From Sulfuriferula sp047300855 (lineage in GTDB: Bacteria; Pseudomonadota; Gammaproteobacteria; Burkholderiales; Sulfuriferulaceae), in the NCBI RefSeq assembly GCF_047300855.1, contig NZ_CP170197.1:3100001-3164000 (forward strand): a stretch of DNA of 64,000 nt, read 5' to 3'. The position numbers and the translations under genes were made by a program. Numbering within the stretch: position 1 is the stretch's first letter; each line of letters begins with the position of its first letter. Positions 17,274 to 27,077 of the stretch are shown in pieces. The notes under the pieces were generated by a model. The model was not told the DNA's origin. It worked only from the letters and a program-made list of their open reading frames with translations, and did not search any database.

Positions 17274-19484
17274 ATGTTGCCTACTACCCCTGGCGCCACC
17301 CCTATCGCCCAGATTGCGCTGGATATACCCGTATCCCGCTTATTCGATTACCTTGCTCCCGGGCTAACCCGGCAGGACATTGGTCTACGTGTACGCGTGC
17401 CCTTCGGTCGCAAGGAAATGGTCGGCGTGGTCATGGACCTGATTCCAGACAGCAACCACGACAAACATAAATTAAAGCCGATTCTGGAAATCTATCGTGA
17501 TGCGCCGGCACTGCCAACCGAACTGCTGCGGCTACTGAATTTCTGCAGTGATTACTACCATTACCCGCTCGGTCCAACGGTGATGGCTGCATTGCCCACC
17601 ACGCTGCGTCGCTCGCAACCCATACACATCAAGCTTGCCCATGCCTGGCTACTCACCAGCGCCGGCTTGGCTCTGAGTGCCGACGATCTACCCAGGCACG
17701 CGCCTGCCCAGCGCGCACTGCTGGATACCATGCGCGACGGCCTGGCCCACACCGGCGCGACATTGACAGCAATCTGCAGCGGCTACCGCGGCATAGTAAA
17801 AACCTGGGTCGAGCGCGGCTGGGCAGCGCAGATCAATCTGCCCGCCCGATTGCATGCCCCTCCGGTAGCAGCGGATACCGCACCGCAACTCACACCCGCA
17901 CAACAGGATGCGGTAACGCGGATCAACGCAGCATTTACGAATTATCAGGCATTCCTGCTGCATGGCATTACCGGCAGCGGCAAGACCGAGGTATATCTGC
18001 ATCTGGTTGCGTCCGCTCTGGAACGGGGCGGACAGGCATTGCTGCTGGTGCCGGAGATCAATCTCACGCCGCAGCTCACCGGCGTATTCCGCGCACGCTT
18101 TCCGCACATTGAGATTGCCACTCTGCATAGCGGCATGGCGGAAGGTGAACGCCTCGCGCACTGGCTGGCTGCCGCCGAAGGCCGCGCGCGTATCGTGCTG
18201 GGTACCCGGCTGGCCGTATTTGCCCCTTTGCCGCACCTGGCGCTGATTATTGTGGACGAGGAGCATGACAGCTCTTTTCACCAGCAGGATGGGCTACGTT
18301 ACGCCGCACGCGACGTTGCGGTGGTACGCGCGCAGCAGCAGGGTGTACCGGTGGTGCTCGGCTCGGCAACCCCGGCGCTGGAGAGCTGGCACAACGCACA
18401 GAATGGCCGCTATACACTCATCCGCCTGGACCAGCGCGCGATCGCCAGCGCCCGCCTGCCCGTCATCAACCTGATCGACACGCGCAGCAGCAAACCCGAG
18501 GAAGGTTTGTCGGCCGCATTGCTGGCTGCCATTCGCTCCCGCCTCGCCGCAGGACAACAGAGTTTGATATTCGTTAATCGGCGCGGCTATTCCCCTGCGC
18601 TGATGTGTTTCGAGTGCGGCTGGGGCGCAGCATGCGCACGCTGTTCGGCGAAGCTGGTATTGCATCTGCGCGACCGTCAACTGCGTTGCCACCATTGCGG
18701 CCATGTCGAATCTGTGGTGCACGCCTGCCCGGCATGCGGCAACATCGATCTCAAACCCGGCGGCTTTGGCACCCAGCGCATCGAAGATGCCCTCACCCGC
18801 CATTTTCCGGAAGCGCGCATCCTACGGGTGGATCGCGACAGCACGCGCAAAAAACACAGCTGGCCGGACATGCAGCGTGCCATCCACAAGGGTGAAGCCG
18901 ACATCCTGGTTGGCACACAGCTACTGGCCAAAGGGCATGACTTTCCCAAGCTCACGCTGGTCGGTGTCATCAATGCCGACAGTGCGCTATACAGCCCGGA
19001 TTTTCGCGCTACCGAACGCCTGTTCGCGCAACTCATGCAAGTCGGCGGGCGTGCCGGACGCGCCAGCGAAGCGGGCGAAGTATTGATCCAGACGCAATTC
19101 CCCGACCACCACCTGTATCGCCTGCTGCAACGGCATGACTATGCGGGGTTTGCCGCGAGTCTGCTGGCTGAACGCGCCGCTGCCGGGTTCCCGCCATTCG
19201 TGCACCAGGCTGTATTGCGCGCGGAAGCAGGCAAGCTTGATACCGCGCTGGCGTTTTTACACCAGGCACAAGGTGCCGCACCACACATGGCAGGCATCAC
19301 TTTGTTCGACCCGACGCAGGCAAGCATGGCGCGCAAAGCCGGGGTAGAACGCGCCCTGCTGCTGGTGCAGTCACCCGCCCGCAAACCCCTGCAGGCTTTT
19401 TTAAGCGCCTGGATGCCGCAACTATATGCACTCAAGGCAAATAACGTACGCTGGAATCTGGACGTGGATCCACTGGAGATATGA
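17274..19484 (+). CDS. priA: Primosomal replication protein PriA (3'-5' helicase)
   Basis: This 736-residue helicase restarts stalled replication forks by recognising D-loops and loading the replisome. The Walker A motif GITGSGKT is at residues 231-238, and the DEEH box (IIVDEEHDSSFHQQDG) follows near residue 325. Zinc-binding cysteines appear as CFECGWGAACARC and CHHCGHVESVVHACPACG near residues 445-490. The helicase C-terminal motifs LVGTQLLAKGHDFP and QVGGRAGRA are present. The length matches the family. Confidence 0.97.
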   Translation: MLPTTPGATPIAQIALDIPVSRLFDYLAPGLTRQDIGLRVRVPFGRKEMVGVVMDLIPDSNHDKHKLKPILEIYRDAPALPTELLRLLNFCSDYYHYPLGPTVMAALPTTLRRSQPIHIKLAHAWLLTSAGLALSADDLPRHAPAQRALLDTMRDGLAHTGATLTAICSGYRGIVKTWVERGWAAQINLPARLHAPPVAADTAPQLTPAQQDAVTRINAAFTNYQAFLLHGITGSGKTEVYLHLVASALERGGQALLLVPEINLTPQLTGVFRARFPHIEIATLHSGMAEGERLAHWLAAAEGRARIVLGTRLAVFAPLPHLALIIVDEEHDSSFHQQDGLRYAARDVAVVRAQQQGVPVVLGSATPALESWHNAQNGRYTLIRLDQRAIASARLPVINLIDTRSSKPEEGLSAALLAAIRSRLAAGQQSLIFVNRRGYSPALMCFECGWGAACARCSAKLVLHLRDRQLRCHHCGHVESVVHACPACGNIDLKPGGFGTQRIEDALTRHFPEARILRVDRDSTRKKHSWPDMQRAIHKGEADILVGTQLLAKGHDFPKLTLVGVINADSALYSPDFRATERLFAQLMQVGGRAGRASEAGEVLIQTQFPDHHLYRLLQRHDYAGFAASLLAERAAAGFPPFVHQAVLRAEAGKLDTALAFLHQAQGAAPHMAGITLFDPTQASMARKAGVERALLLVQSPARKPLQAFLSAWMPQLYALKANNVRWNLDVDPLEI

Positions 19485-19552
19485 TGCCTACTCGACCATG
19501 CGGGCAAACAGCCACCCGGCTATAATAGGCAACCTTTTTTGAAGACTGCATC

Positions 19553-21295
19553 ATGCGCGTCCCTTACACCGAAATCAAACCGCACCTGGTCGACCTGTTC
19601 CGTGCTGCCATTGCTGCCGCACTCCCCGAGGCAGCCGATGCGCCAGTAGAAATCGATCACCCGCGCGACGCAGCGCACGGCGACTACGCTTGCAGCGTGG
19701 CGATGAAACTGGCCAAAACCCTGCGCCGCAACCCGCGCGAACTGGCGCTGATCATTCAGGCTGCGCTGCCCGCCTCGCCGCTGGTGGATAAAACTGAAAT
19801 TGCCGGTGCGGGTTTCATCAACGTGTTTTTGCGGCCGGCCGCTTACCAGCAGATCGTGCCGTACATCTTTGCCCGGGGTGACCGCTTTGGCGATGGGCGC
19901 AGCGGCCAGGGAAAACGGGTGCAGGTGGAATTCGTCTCCGCCAATCCGACTGGTCCGCTGCACGTCGGACACGGGCGCGGTGCGGCTTACGGTGCCAGCC
20001 TTGCCAATGTGCTGGCGGCGGCCGGATACGAGGTGGCGCGCGAATATTACGTCAATGACGCCGGGCGGCAGATGGATATTCTGGCGCTCTCAACCTGGCT
20101 GCGCTATCTCGAATTGTGCGGGATCCATGTGCCTTTCCCGGGCAACGCCTATCAGGGCGATTACGTGCGCGGCATGGCGCAAATGATATTCAATGCGCAC
20201 GCCGACCGCTACGTACATGAACCGTGGCGCGTGCTGGATGGCGCACCTGATTTTGATACTGCACCCGATGCGCATCTGGATCAGCTGATTGCCAATGCCA
20301 AGACGTTGCTGGGCGCTGATTACGCCTATGTGCACGACCTGGTGCTCACCGAGCAACTGGGTGACTGCCGCAACGACCTGCTGGAATTCGGCGTCGAATT
20401 CGACCAGTGGTTCTCCGAGCAATCCCTGTATGACTCCGGCATCGTGCAGCGCACCTTGGCCCTGCTGGAAAAAAACGGGCATATCTATACCCAGGACGGC
20501 GCCAAGTGGTTCCGCTCCACTCACTTCGGCGATGAAAAAGATCGCGTGGTACTGCGCGAAAATGGCCAGTACACCTATTTTGCTTCGGATATTGCCTACC
20601 ATCTCAACAAGCTGGAGCGCGGCTTCGACTGGCTCATTGACGTGTGGGGTGCCGATCACCATGGCTATATTGCCCGCGTGACCGGCGCATTGCAGGCACT
20701 GGGGCTGGCTGCCGACAAGCTCAGCGTGGCGCTGGTGCAGTTCGCGGTGCTCTATCGCAACGGCCAGAAAGCGGCAATGTCCACCCGTTCGGGTGAATTC
20801 GTTACCCTGCGTGAGTTGCGGCGTGAAGTCGGCAACGACGCGGCACGTTTTTTCTATGTGTTGCGCAAGTCCGACCAGCACCTGGATTTCGACCTGGACC
20901 TGGCCAAATCGCAGACCAGTGACAACCCGGTGTACTACATTCAGTACGCGCATGCGCGCATCTGCAGCGTACTCGCGCAATGGGGCGGCGACCCGGCATT
21001 ACTGGCGGACACCGACTTTACGCCGCTCACCAACGCTTATGAAATCGATCTCCTGCACCGGCTTGCCGAATATCCTGGCGTGGTGGACATGGCGGCACGG
21101 GAACTCGCACCACACGCGATTGCCTATGCTCTGAAGGATATCGCGGGGGCCTTGCATGCCTATTACAATGCCGAGCAGTTTCTGGTTGACGACAAAACCA
21201 TGCGTCATGCACGGCTCGCCCTCATCACCGCTACGCGCCATGCGTTACGCCATGGCCTCGCTCTGCTGGGTGTAAACTGCCCGGACAAAATGTAA
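19553..21295 (+). CDS. argS: Arginyl-tRNA synthetase
   Basis: This 580-residue class I synthetase charges tRNA-Arg. The ATP-site HIGH motif is HVGHG at residues 137-141 in PTGPLHVGHGRGAAYG. The KMSKS counterpart is AAMSTRSGEF near residue 410, the degenerate form usual in ArgRS. The C-terminal DALR anticodon-binding domain is complete. A TATAAT lies at 19521-19526, about 30 bp before the ATG, but no good -35 is seen. A SPOR-domain gene and dsbA follow, as in other betaproteobacteria. Confidence 0.96.
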   Translation: MRVPYTEIKPHLVDLFRAAIAAALPEAADAPVEIDHPRDAAHGDYACSVAMKLAKTLRRNPRELALIIQAALPASPLVDKTEIAGAGFINVFLRPAAYQQIVPYIFARGDRFGDGRSGQGKRVQVEFVSANPTGPLHVGHGRGAAYGASLANVLAAAGYEVAREYYVNDAGRQMDILALSTWLRYLELCGIHVPFPGNAYQGDYVRGMAQMIFNAHADRYVHEPWRVLDGAPDFDTAPDAHLDQLIANAKTLLGADYAYVHDLVLTEQLGDCRNDLLEFGVEFDQWFSEQSLYDSGIVQRTLALLEKNGHIYTQDGAKWFRSTHFGDEKDRVVLRENGQYTYFASDIAYHLNKLERGFDWLIDVWGADHHGYIARVTGALQALGLAADKLSVALVQFAVLYRNGQKAAMSTRSGEFVTLRELRREVGNDAARFFYVLRKSDQHLDFDLDLAKSQTSDNPVYYIQYAHARICSVLAQWGGDPALLADTDFTPLTNAYEIDLLHRLAEYPGVVDMAARELAPHAIAYALKDIAGALHAYYNAEQFLVDDKTMRHARLALITATRHALRHGLALLGVNCPDKM

Positions 21296-21323
21296 CACCA
21301 TCCGACAAGGACATTACTACCCC

Positions 21324-21899
21324 ATGGCACGCGACTACAAATCCCGCCCCAGCGAGCAGAAAAAAAGCGGCTCGCTATTCTCCGGCATTCTTATCGGCCT
21401 GGTCTTCGGACTCGCCATAGCCATCGTGGTTGCAATGTGGGTGAACAAAAGCAATCCGTTCGCTCTGCGCGAAAAACCCGTCGTCAGCGAGACCAAGGAT
21501 AAAACCGCAACCACTGCGCCAGCGCCGAATGCGCCCGCTGAAGAAAAACCCCGCTTCGATTTTTACAAGATTTTACCCGGCAACGAAGCGGCCATGAGCG
21601 ACCAGGATCTGCACAAGAACCCGACGCCACCCGCCGGTGAAAGCTATTACCTGCAGGCCGGTGCATTCCCCAATAGCGCCGATGCGGACAACCTCAAGGC
21701 ACGGCTGGCCTTGTTGGGTTACGAAGCTTCCATCCAGACTGCGGAAATCCCCGGCAAAGGCATCTGGCACCGGGTTCGCGTGGGTCCATTCAACAGCATG
21801 GATGAACTCGACAAGACACGCACCGCGCTGGAACAAAACCAGATCAAAACCCATCTGATACGGGTCAAGAACGCAACCGCGAACACGCAGTCGAATTGA
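21324..21899 (+). CDS. SPOR domain membrane protein (FtsN-like)
   Basis: This 191-residue protein has a short basic cytosolic N-terminus, one membrane segment at about residues 17-40, a proline/alanine-rich linker, and a C-terminal SPOR domain beginning near YYLQAGAFPNSADADNLKARL at residue 108. SPOR domains bind denuded septal peptidoglycan, so a role in cell division is likely. Position directly after argS is the usual site of FtsN-like genes in this group. Direct equivalence to FtsN is inferred. Confidence 0.85.
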   Translation: MARDYKSRPSEQKKSGSLFSGILIGLVFGLAIAIVVAMWVNKSNPFALREKPVVSETKDKTATTAPAPNAPAEEKPRFDFYKILPGNEAAMSDQDLHKNPTPPAGESYYLQAGAFPNSADADNLKARLALLGYEASIQTAEIPGKGIWHRVRVGPFNSMDELDKTRTALEQNQIKTHLIRVKNATANTQSN

Positions 21900-21924
21900 G
21901 CACCGTAACCAATAGGAGAAGACG

Positions 21925-22602
21925 ATGTCCCTGATGCGCAAATTTTTGTTGATGATCGCTCTGTTAGGCATGGGCGCATTACCGCTGGCGCACGCCGACG
22001 CGGCTCACCCGGTGGAGGGCAAGGATTATCAGGTCATCAGCCCTGAACTCAACACCGACAGCGGCAACAAGATCGAAGTGGCGGAGTTTTTCTGGTACCG
22101 CTGCCCCCACTGCTTTCATCTTGAACCGGCACTCAACGCCTGGATCAAGAAACTGCCCAAAGACGTAGCCATACGCCGCATTCCGGCAGTACTGAATGAG
22201 TCCTGGCTGCCGCTGGCAAAAACCTATTACACCTTGGACCTGCTCGGTAAAATACCGGCGCTGCATGACGATGTATTCAACGCCATCCACGTAGAGGGCA
22301 TCGATCTCAACAATCCGGACATACTGTTCAACTGGGCAGAAAAACAAGGCATCAACCGCAAGACCTTTGTGGATACCTATAATTCCTTCGACGTACAAAG
22401 CAAGGCAATGCGCGCCAACCAGCTAACGCGCGACTCCAAAATCAATGGCGTGCCGGCATTTGTAGTGGCGGGCAAATATTCCACCTCGGTATCGATGACC
22501 GGCAGCGAGGAAGCTTTATTCAAAACGCTCGACAGCCTGATTGCCAAAGTGCGTAAAGAGCGGTCGAAGCAGGCCCGGCACGCGCCCGCAAAAAAACATT
22601 AA
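21925..22602 (+). CDS. dsbA: Periplasmic thiol:disulfide interchange protein DsbA
   Basis: This 225-residue oxidoreductase introduces disulfide bonds into exported proteins. A signal peptide ends at AHA (residue 24). The active site is CPHC at residues 60-63 within FFWYRCPHCFHLEP, the classic DsbA form. The cis-proline loop is GVPAFVVAGKY near residue 174. The C-terminus is short and basic. It is co-oriented with the SPOR gene, 25 bp downstream of it, with a GGAG ribosome site. Confidence 0.94.
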   Translation: MSLMRKFLLMIALLGMGALPLAHADAAHPVEGKDYQVISPELNTDSGNKIEVAEFFWYRCPHCFHLEPALNAWIKKLPKDVAIRRIPAVLNESWLPLAKTYYTLDLLGKIPALHDDVFNAIHVEGIDLNNPDILFNWAEKQGINRKTFVDTYNSFDVQSKAMRANQLTRDSKINGVPAFVVAGKYSTSVSMTGSEEALFKTLDSLIAKVRKERSKQARHAPAKKH

Positions 22603-22620
22603 GCACTCACCCCCTAGCCA

Positions 22621-23388
22621 ATGGCCGCCTTGCGCGTTTTCATTACTGGCGCGTCGAGCGGTCTGGGTGCAGCCCTTGCCCGGCACTATGCTCTACAGGG
22701 CGCGCAGCTTGGTCTGGTAGCACGGAGTGCGGACAGGCTCGCAGCGCTTGCCAAGGAATTTCCCGGCTGCGTCATCTATCCGCTGGACGTGCGTGAGCAA
22801 GCTGCCATGCAGGCCGCCGCGGCCGATTTTATCGCGCGTTTTGGCGTACCGGACGTGGTCATCGCTGCAGCCGGCATCAGCGTTGGCACGCTCACCGAAC
22901 ACGCCGCGGATCTTGGGGTGTTTCAAGCCGTCATGGACACGAATGTAATCGGCATGGTGGCCACCTTCCAGCCTTTCGTCGCCGCCATGCGCCATGCGCG
23001 TAACGGAGTGCTGGCGGGTATCGCCAGCGTGGCCGGCATTCGCGGCCTGCCCGGCGGCGCAGCCTATTCCGCGTCCAAGGCAGCAGTCATTTCCTACCTG
23101 GAATCGCTGCGGGTGGAACTCCACAACAGCGGCGTCGCCGTGTCTACGGTCAGCCCCGGTTACATCGTCACACCCATGACCGCGGTGAATCCGTATCCCA
23201 TGCCCTTTATCCTGCAAGCCGATGTGGCGGCTGCAAAAATTGCCCGCGCCATTGCGCAGCGGCGGCGCTATGTCACCTTGCCCTGGCAAATGGCACTCGT
23301 CGCATGGGCGCTGGGTTTGTTGCCGCGCGTGCTCTATGATCGCCTGTTCTGCCGCGCCCCCCGCAAGCCGCGCAATCTGCCGCTGTGA
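22621..23388 (+). CDS. SDR family oxidoreductase
   Basis: This 255-residue protein is a classical short-chain dehydrogenase/reductase. The nucleotide motif TGASSGLGAALA is at residues 10-21, the NAG-equivalent is AAAGIS near residue 84, and the catalytic YSASK is near residue 155 with an upstream serine (IASVAG). The C-terminal tail has a hydrophobic stretch (MALVAWALGLLPRVLYDRLF) that may attach it to the membrane. The substrate is unknown. It follows dsbA after 18 bp and is probably in the same transcript. Confidence 0.85.
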   Translation: MAALRVFITGASSGLGAALARHYALQGAQLGLVARSADRLAALAKEFPGCVIYPLDVREQAAMQAAAADFIARFGVPDVVIAAAGISVGTLTEHAADLGVFQAVMDTNVIGMVATFQPFVAAMRHARNGVLAGIASVAGIRGLPGGAAYSASKAAVISYLESLRVELHNSGVAVSTVSPGYIVTPMTAVNPYPMPFILQADVAAAKIARAIAQRRRYVTLPWQMALVAWALGLLPRVLYDRLFCRAPRKPRNLPL

Positions 23389-23457
23389 ATCTCATTGAAT
23401 TGATGGTTACAATGTGCACGTATACATTCGATTCAAACCGGCTTGGAGGCCGCTACC

Positions 23458-24093
23458 ATGACCATTTCCATCCTGCTGATAGACGATCACCCGCTCACCC
23501 GCCTGGGTATTGCGCGCACCCTGGAAAACACCCCGGGAATGCAGGTCAATGCACAATGCGCGGATATCAAAAGTACACGCGAGTGGCTGGCAAGCCCAGG
23601 CAGTCAGGCCGATATTGCCTTGCTGGATCGCATTTTGCCTGACGGTGACGGCCTGAGTCTGGTACAGGAATTGAAAAAACGCGGCATTCGCACGGTGATG
23701 CTTACCATGGCCGGGGAGGACTTCGAAATCAGCGAAGCCATTGCGGCCGGGGTGGATGGCTATATCCTGAAAAGCGCCGATCCGGAGCAGCTCATCAACG
23801 CGATTCAATCCGTGGCACAGGGCAACAGCATGTTCCCCTCCCACATCATGCAAAAACTGGCGCGCGGTGAACTCAAGCAGGACGTGTTCAGCAAGTTGTC
23901 GCAACGCGAGCGCGAGATCGTCGAACTGGTCGCCCAGGGGCTCTCCAACAAGGCCATCAGCAGCCGCCTGGATTTGTCCGAAAACACGGTCCGCAACCAT
24001 CTCTCCAACATCATGGAAAAACTGGGCATGCAAAATCGCGTTCAGGTGGCCACCAGCGCGTTGAAACATACCCGCATCACCGACAAAAGCTGA
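23458..24093 (+). CDS. LuxR/NarL-type response regulator (orphan)
   Basis: This 211-residue regulator has an N-terminal receiver domain with acidic pocket Asp9-Asp10 and phosphoacceptor Asp57 (IALLDRILPDGDG), and a C-terminal LuxR helix-turn-helix (LSQREREIVELVAQGLSNKA to the end). The ATG at 23458 is chosen because GGAGG lies eight bases before it; an upstream in-frame TTG at 23443 overlaps that site. No histidine kinase gene is adjacent, so its partner is unknown. The next gene is the Gcr-type membrane protein, 60 bp away. Confidence 0.9.
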   Translation: MTISILLIDDHPLTRLGIARTLENTPGMQVNAQCADIKSTREWLASPGSQADIALLDRILPDGDGLSLVQELKKRGIRTVMLTMAGEDFEISEAIAAGVDGYILKSADPEQLINAIQSVAQGNSMFPSHIMQKLARGELKQDVFSKLSQREREIVELVAQGLSNKAISSRLDLSENTVRNHLSNIMEKLGMQNRVQVATSALKHTRITDKS

Positions 24094-24153
24094 ATGAACT
24101 TCCACTACCTCGCTGTGCCGGATTGAAGGACTACGAGGAACCACGATTCACGC

Positions 24154-26133
24154 ATGGATTACACCGCCCCCTATCTGGAACGCACGCTGAAACGCATGGC
24201 GGCCGAAACCGAAGCTGCCGATCCGGCACTGATCAAACGCCTGTTTTTTCATCTTCGTCCCGGCCCATCCGAACCCAACGAACGCGCCGCGACGCATCTG
24301 GCCGACCTGCTGGGACTGATCGAGCGCAATGCCGGTTACGCAGAAGCATTGCGCTTTCATCTGCTGGGGTTATTGCTGGCGAAAAAATCCGGTAACTTGT
24401 TGCGCGACAGCGGGATACTGCCGCGTCGTGGCGTCGGTACCGAGCTGTCGCGCCGCATAGGCTTCAAGTTGCTGCCGCCTGTTGCCGATCCTGATTCGCT
24501 GCGTGACTGGCTCGACGAGACACTGACCGCGCGCGACACGGAATGGATAGCCGCAGTGGATGTACAGCTCTGGTACCGGCTGCTGTATGCGCTCAATCTG
24601 GACGCACTGGATGAAACGTCTACCGCCGCGCTGCGGCAGATGCTGCTGGACGCCATCAACGGTCTGTCACACCGTATCGCGGCCGAAGGGCTCGACCCCG
24701 AACTGTTGCGTATCGAGCCTGAACTGGAAGAATACGCCTCGCCCTTTCTGGCGCAGCATGAAGAGATTTACGCGTTGCTTCAATCCAGCCTTGCGGCCCA
24801 TCCAGCCACACTTGATATTGGTCAGGCCGTGGTGTTGCTGGATCAATGCGAAGCGGTTCTGGAACGTATCCAGCGCCGTGCTGTAACCGTCGGCACCAGC
24901 GTCAATCTGACCCTGTTAAGCAATCGCCTGCACCAGCAGATTGCACGCATGCGCAGCCTGCTCGAGCTGCTCCAGGCGGACTCCATGGCTGCGCGCGTGC
25001 CGATTCTGACTGCGCTGTTTGTGACCTTCACCGTCACCGCCAACGAACGTTACAGCGTGCGTAATCTGATCTCTGCCACCACCGGCAGGCTGGCCTACCA
25101 AATCACCCAGCATGCGGGGCGCACCGGGCAGCACTATATTGCCGACAACCGCAGCGAATTGATGAGTATGTTCCGCTCCGCCGCCGGAGCCGGAATCATC
25201 GTTGCCGTGATGGCCCTGCTCAAAGTGCTGATCGTCAAATCACATCTGGTGCCCCTGCAGGAGGCGTTGCTGGTGAGCCTGAATTACGCACTGGGCTTCG
25301 TGCTGGTGTTTGTGCTGCATTTCACCATTGCCACCAAGCAGCCGGCGATGACCGCCAGTCTGATAGCACACACCATTGCCCGTGCACGCAGCGCCAAGGA
25401 CCAGGACCATGTCCTGTCCAGTTTTGTCACCAGTGTGTTCACCAGCCAGTCTGCGACGATTGCCGGCAACCTGTTCCTGGCGTTCATCACCGCCGCATTG
25501 ATAGGCAGCGGCCTCACTTATTTTTTTGGTATGCAGCCGGTGGATACGCACAAGGCGGTGAGTCTGCTGGCCGAGATCTCCCCGATGGCGCCGATGAACC
25601 TGGTTTACGCCGGTATCGCCGGGGTAGGACTTTTTTTATCCGGGATTGTCAGTGGTTATTACGACAACAAAAGCGTGTATAACCGCATCCCGGAACGCCT
25701 GGCGTCACTGAGCTGGCCCGGATACCTGGTGACCCGGCGCGGCTGGAAGGCGATTGCCGCCTACATTGGTGACCATCCCGGCGGTATTGCCGGCAATCTC
25801 TTTTTCGGTTTTTATCTGGGCATGGTGTCCGCGTTTGGAAATCTATCCGGGCTGCCGCTGGATATCCGTCATATCTCCTTCAGCTCAGCCAATTTCGCCT
25901 ACGGCTGGCAGGCACTGGGATGGAATCTGCCCTGGTCAACTGTCGCCCTGTCTGCCGCCGGCGTATTGCTGATCGGACTGGTCAATCTGATGGTGAGTTT
26001 TTCCCTGGCCTTCTATCTGGCGTTACGTGCCGCCAACCTGCCTGCAACAGAAGCTGTGCCCTTGTTAAAGCGTACCCTGCTCGCCATGCTGTTTGCTCCC
26101 TGGCGTATGCTCAGGCACCAAAAACCGGCATGA
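24154..26133 (+). CDS. Gcr-type membrane protein (annotated 'site-specific recombinase')
   Basis: This 659-residue protein matches the family named after the gonococcal gcr gene. The N-terminal half is soluble and helical. The C-terminal half (from about residue 345) has at least six hydrophobic membrane segments, for example AGIIVAVMALLKVLIV and LLVSLNYALGFVLVFVL. The recombinase label is historical and I see no serine or tyrosine recombinase motif; an inner-membrane function is more likely. Its TGA overlaps the ATG of the Nudix-ThiE gene, implying coupled expression. Confidence 0.8.
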   Translation: MDYTAPYLERTLKRMAAETEAADPALIKRLFFHLRPGPSEPNERAATHLADLLGLIERNAGYAEALRFHLLGLLLAKKSGNLLRDSGILPRRGVGTELSRRIGFKLLPPVADPDSLRDWLDETLTARDTEWIAAVDVQLWYRLLYALNLDALDETSTAALRQMLLDAINGLSHRIAAEGLDPELLRIEPELEEYASPFLAQHEEIYALLQSSLAAHPATLDIGQAVVLLDQCEAVLERIQRRAVTVGTSVNLTLLSNRLHQQIARMRSLLELLQADSMAARVPILTALFVTFTVTANERYSVRNLISATTGRLAYQITQHAGRTGQHYIADNRSELMSMFRSAAGAGIIVAVMALLKVLIVKSHLVPLQEALLVSLNYALGFVLVFVLHFTIATKQPAMTASLIAHTIARARSAKDQDHVLSSFVTSVFTSQSATIAGNLFLAFITAALIGSGLTYFFGMQPVDTHKAVSLLAEISPMAPMNLVYAGIAGVGLFLSGIVSGYYDNKSVYNRIPERLASLSWPGYLVTRRGWKAIAAYIGDHPGGIAGNLFFGFYLGMVSAFGNLSGLPLDIRHISFSSANFAYGWQALGWNLPWSTVALSAAGVLLIGLVNLMVSFSLAFYLALRAANLPATEAVPLLKRTLLAMLFAPWRMLRHQKPA

Positions 26134-27077
26134 ACGAGTCCATACCCATCGACCGCACCCAGGTTGCGGTAGCAGTTATCACCCGGGCAGACGGAACATT
26201 CCTGCTGGCCAGCCGCCCGCCGGGCAAACCCTACGCAGGTTATTGGGAATTCCCTGGTGGTAAAGTCGAACCCGGTGAAACCGTGCATGCTGCGCTGGTA
26301 CGCGAGTTGCACGAAGAACTTGGCATCGAGGTGACCCATGCCACGCCGTGGCTTACGCGTTACTTCGACTATCCCCACGCACGCGTTACCTTGTCATTTT
26401 TTCGCGTCAGCGGTTGGCACGGTGAGCCGCATGCCAAAGAAGGGCAGACGCTGGCCTGGCAGACTCCCGGGGCGATCAACGTCGCCCCGGTGCTGCCTGC
26501 CAACCACCCGGTTTTTGCAGCGCTGGCGTTACCGGCAGTTTATGGCATTAGCCAGGCAGGCAGCGATCCGGCCGGATTCATGACGCGCCTGGATAATGCG
26601 CTGGAAAGCGGCCTCAGGCTGATCCAGATTCGCGAAAAATCCATGCCCGCCGCCACACTGGAAACATTTGCCCGCGATGTACTGGCGCGCGCCCAAGCCC
26701 ATCAGGCGCAGGTACTGCTCAATGCCGATGTGGCGTTGGCACAACGTATCGGCGCCCACGGTGTACAACTCAATGCGACTCAACTGGGTGAATTGAGCCG
26801 CCGCCCTGATCTGCCGCTGGTGGCGGCTTCCTGTCACAATGCCAGCGAACTGGAGCGCGCCGAGGCACTGGGCTGCGATTTCGCCCTGCTTTCTCCCGTG
26901 CTGCCCACACCCAGCCACCCCGGTGCGCCGGTACTGGGCTGGGACAATTTCGCTGCGCTCTGCGCTGGCCGCACCCTGCCAATTTACGCGCTAGGGGGCC
27001 TCAGCAGCGCCGATCTGGAAAGCGCACGCCAGCACGGCGCACACGGCGTGGCGCTATTGCGGGGTGCCTGGCAATGA
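26130..27077 (+). CDS. Fused Nudix hydrolase and thiamine-phosphate-synthase-like protein
   Basis: This 315-residue protein joins a MutT-type Nudix hydrolase and a ThiE-like TIM barrel. The Nudix box is GGKVEPGETVHAALVRELHE followed by ELGI, beginning near residue 41. The second half (about residues 140-315) has ThiE-like segments GLRLIQIREK, NADVALAQRIGAHGVQL and FALLSPVLPTPSHPG. The start is the ATG at 26130, which overlaps the previous stop; a longer upstream frame is only a shadow of the membrane gene. The fusion is common in gamma- and betaproteobacteria. It may clean 8-oxo-dGTP; the role of the ThiE half is unproven. Confidence 0.9.
   Translation: MNESIPIDRTQVAVAVITRADGTFLLASRPPGKPYAGYWEFPGGKVEPGETVHAALVRELHEELGIEVTHATPWLTRYFDYPHARVTLSFFRVSGWHGEPHAKEGQTLAWQTPGAINVAPVLPANHPVFAALALPAVYGISQAGSDPAGFMTRLDNALESGLRLIQIREKSMPAATLETFARDVLARAQAHQAQVLLNADVALAQRIGAHGVQLNATQLGELSRRPDLPLVAASCHNASELERAEALGCDFALLSPVLPTPSHPGAPVLGWDNFAALCAGRTLPIYALGGLSSADLESARQHGAHGVALLRGAWQ

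Noticed and set aside
24154..26133. Mobile element suggested by the name site-specific recombinase
   Set aside because: No recombinase motif, no terminal repeats and no cargo; the protein is a conserved chromosomal membrane protein.
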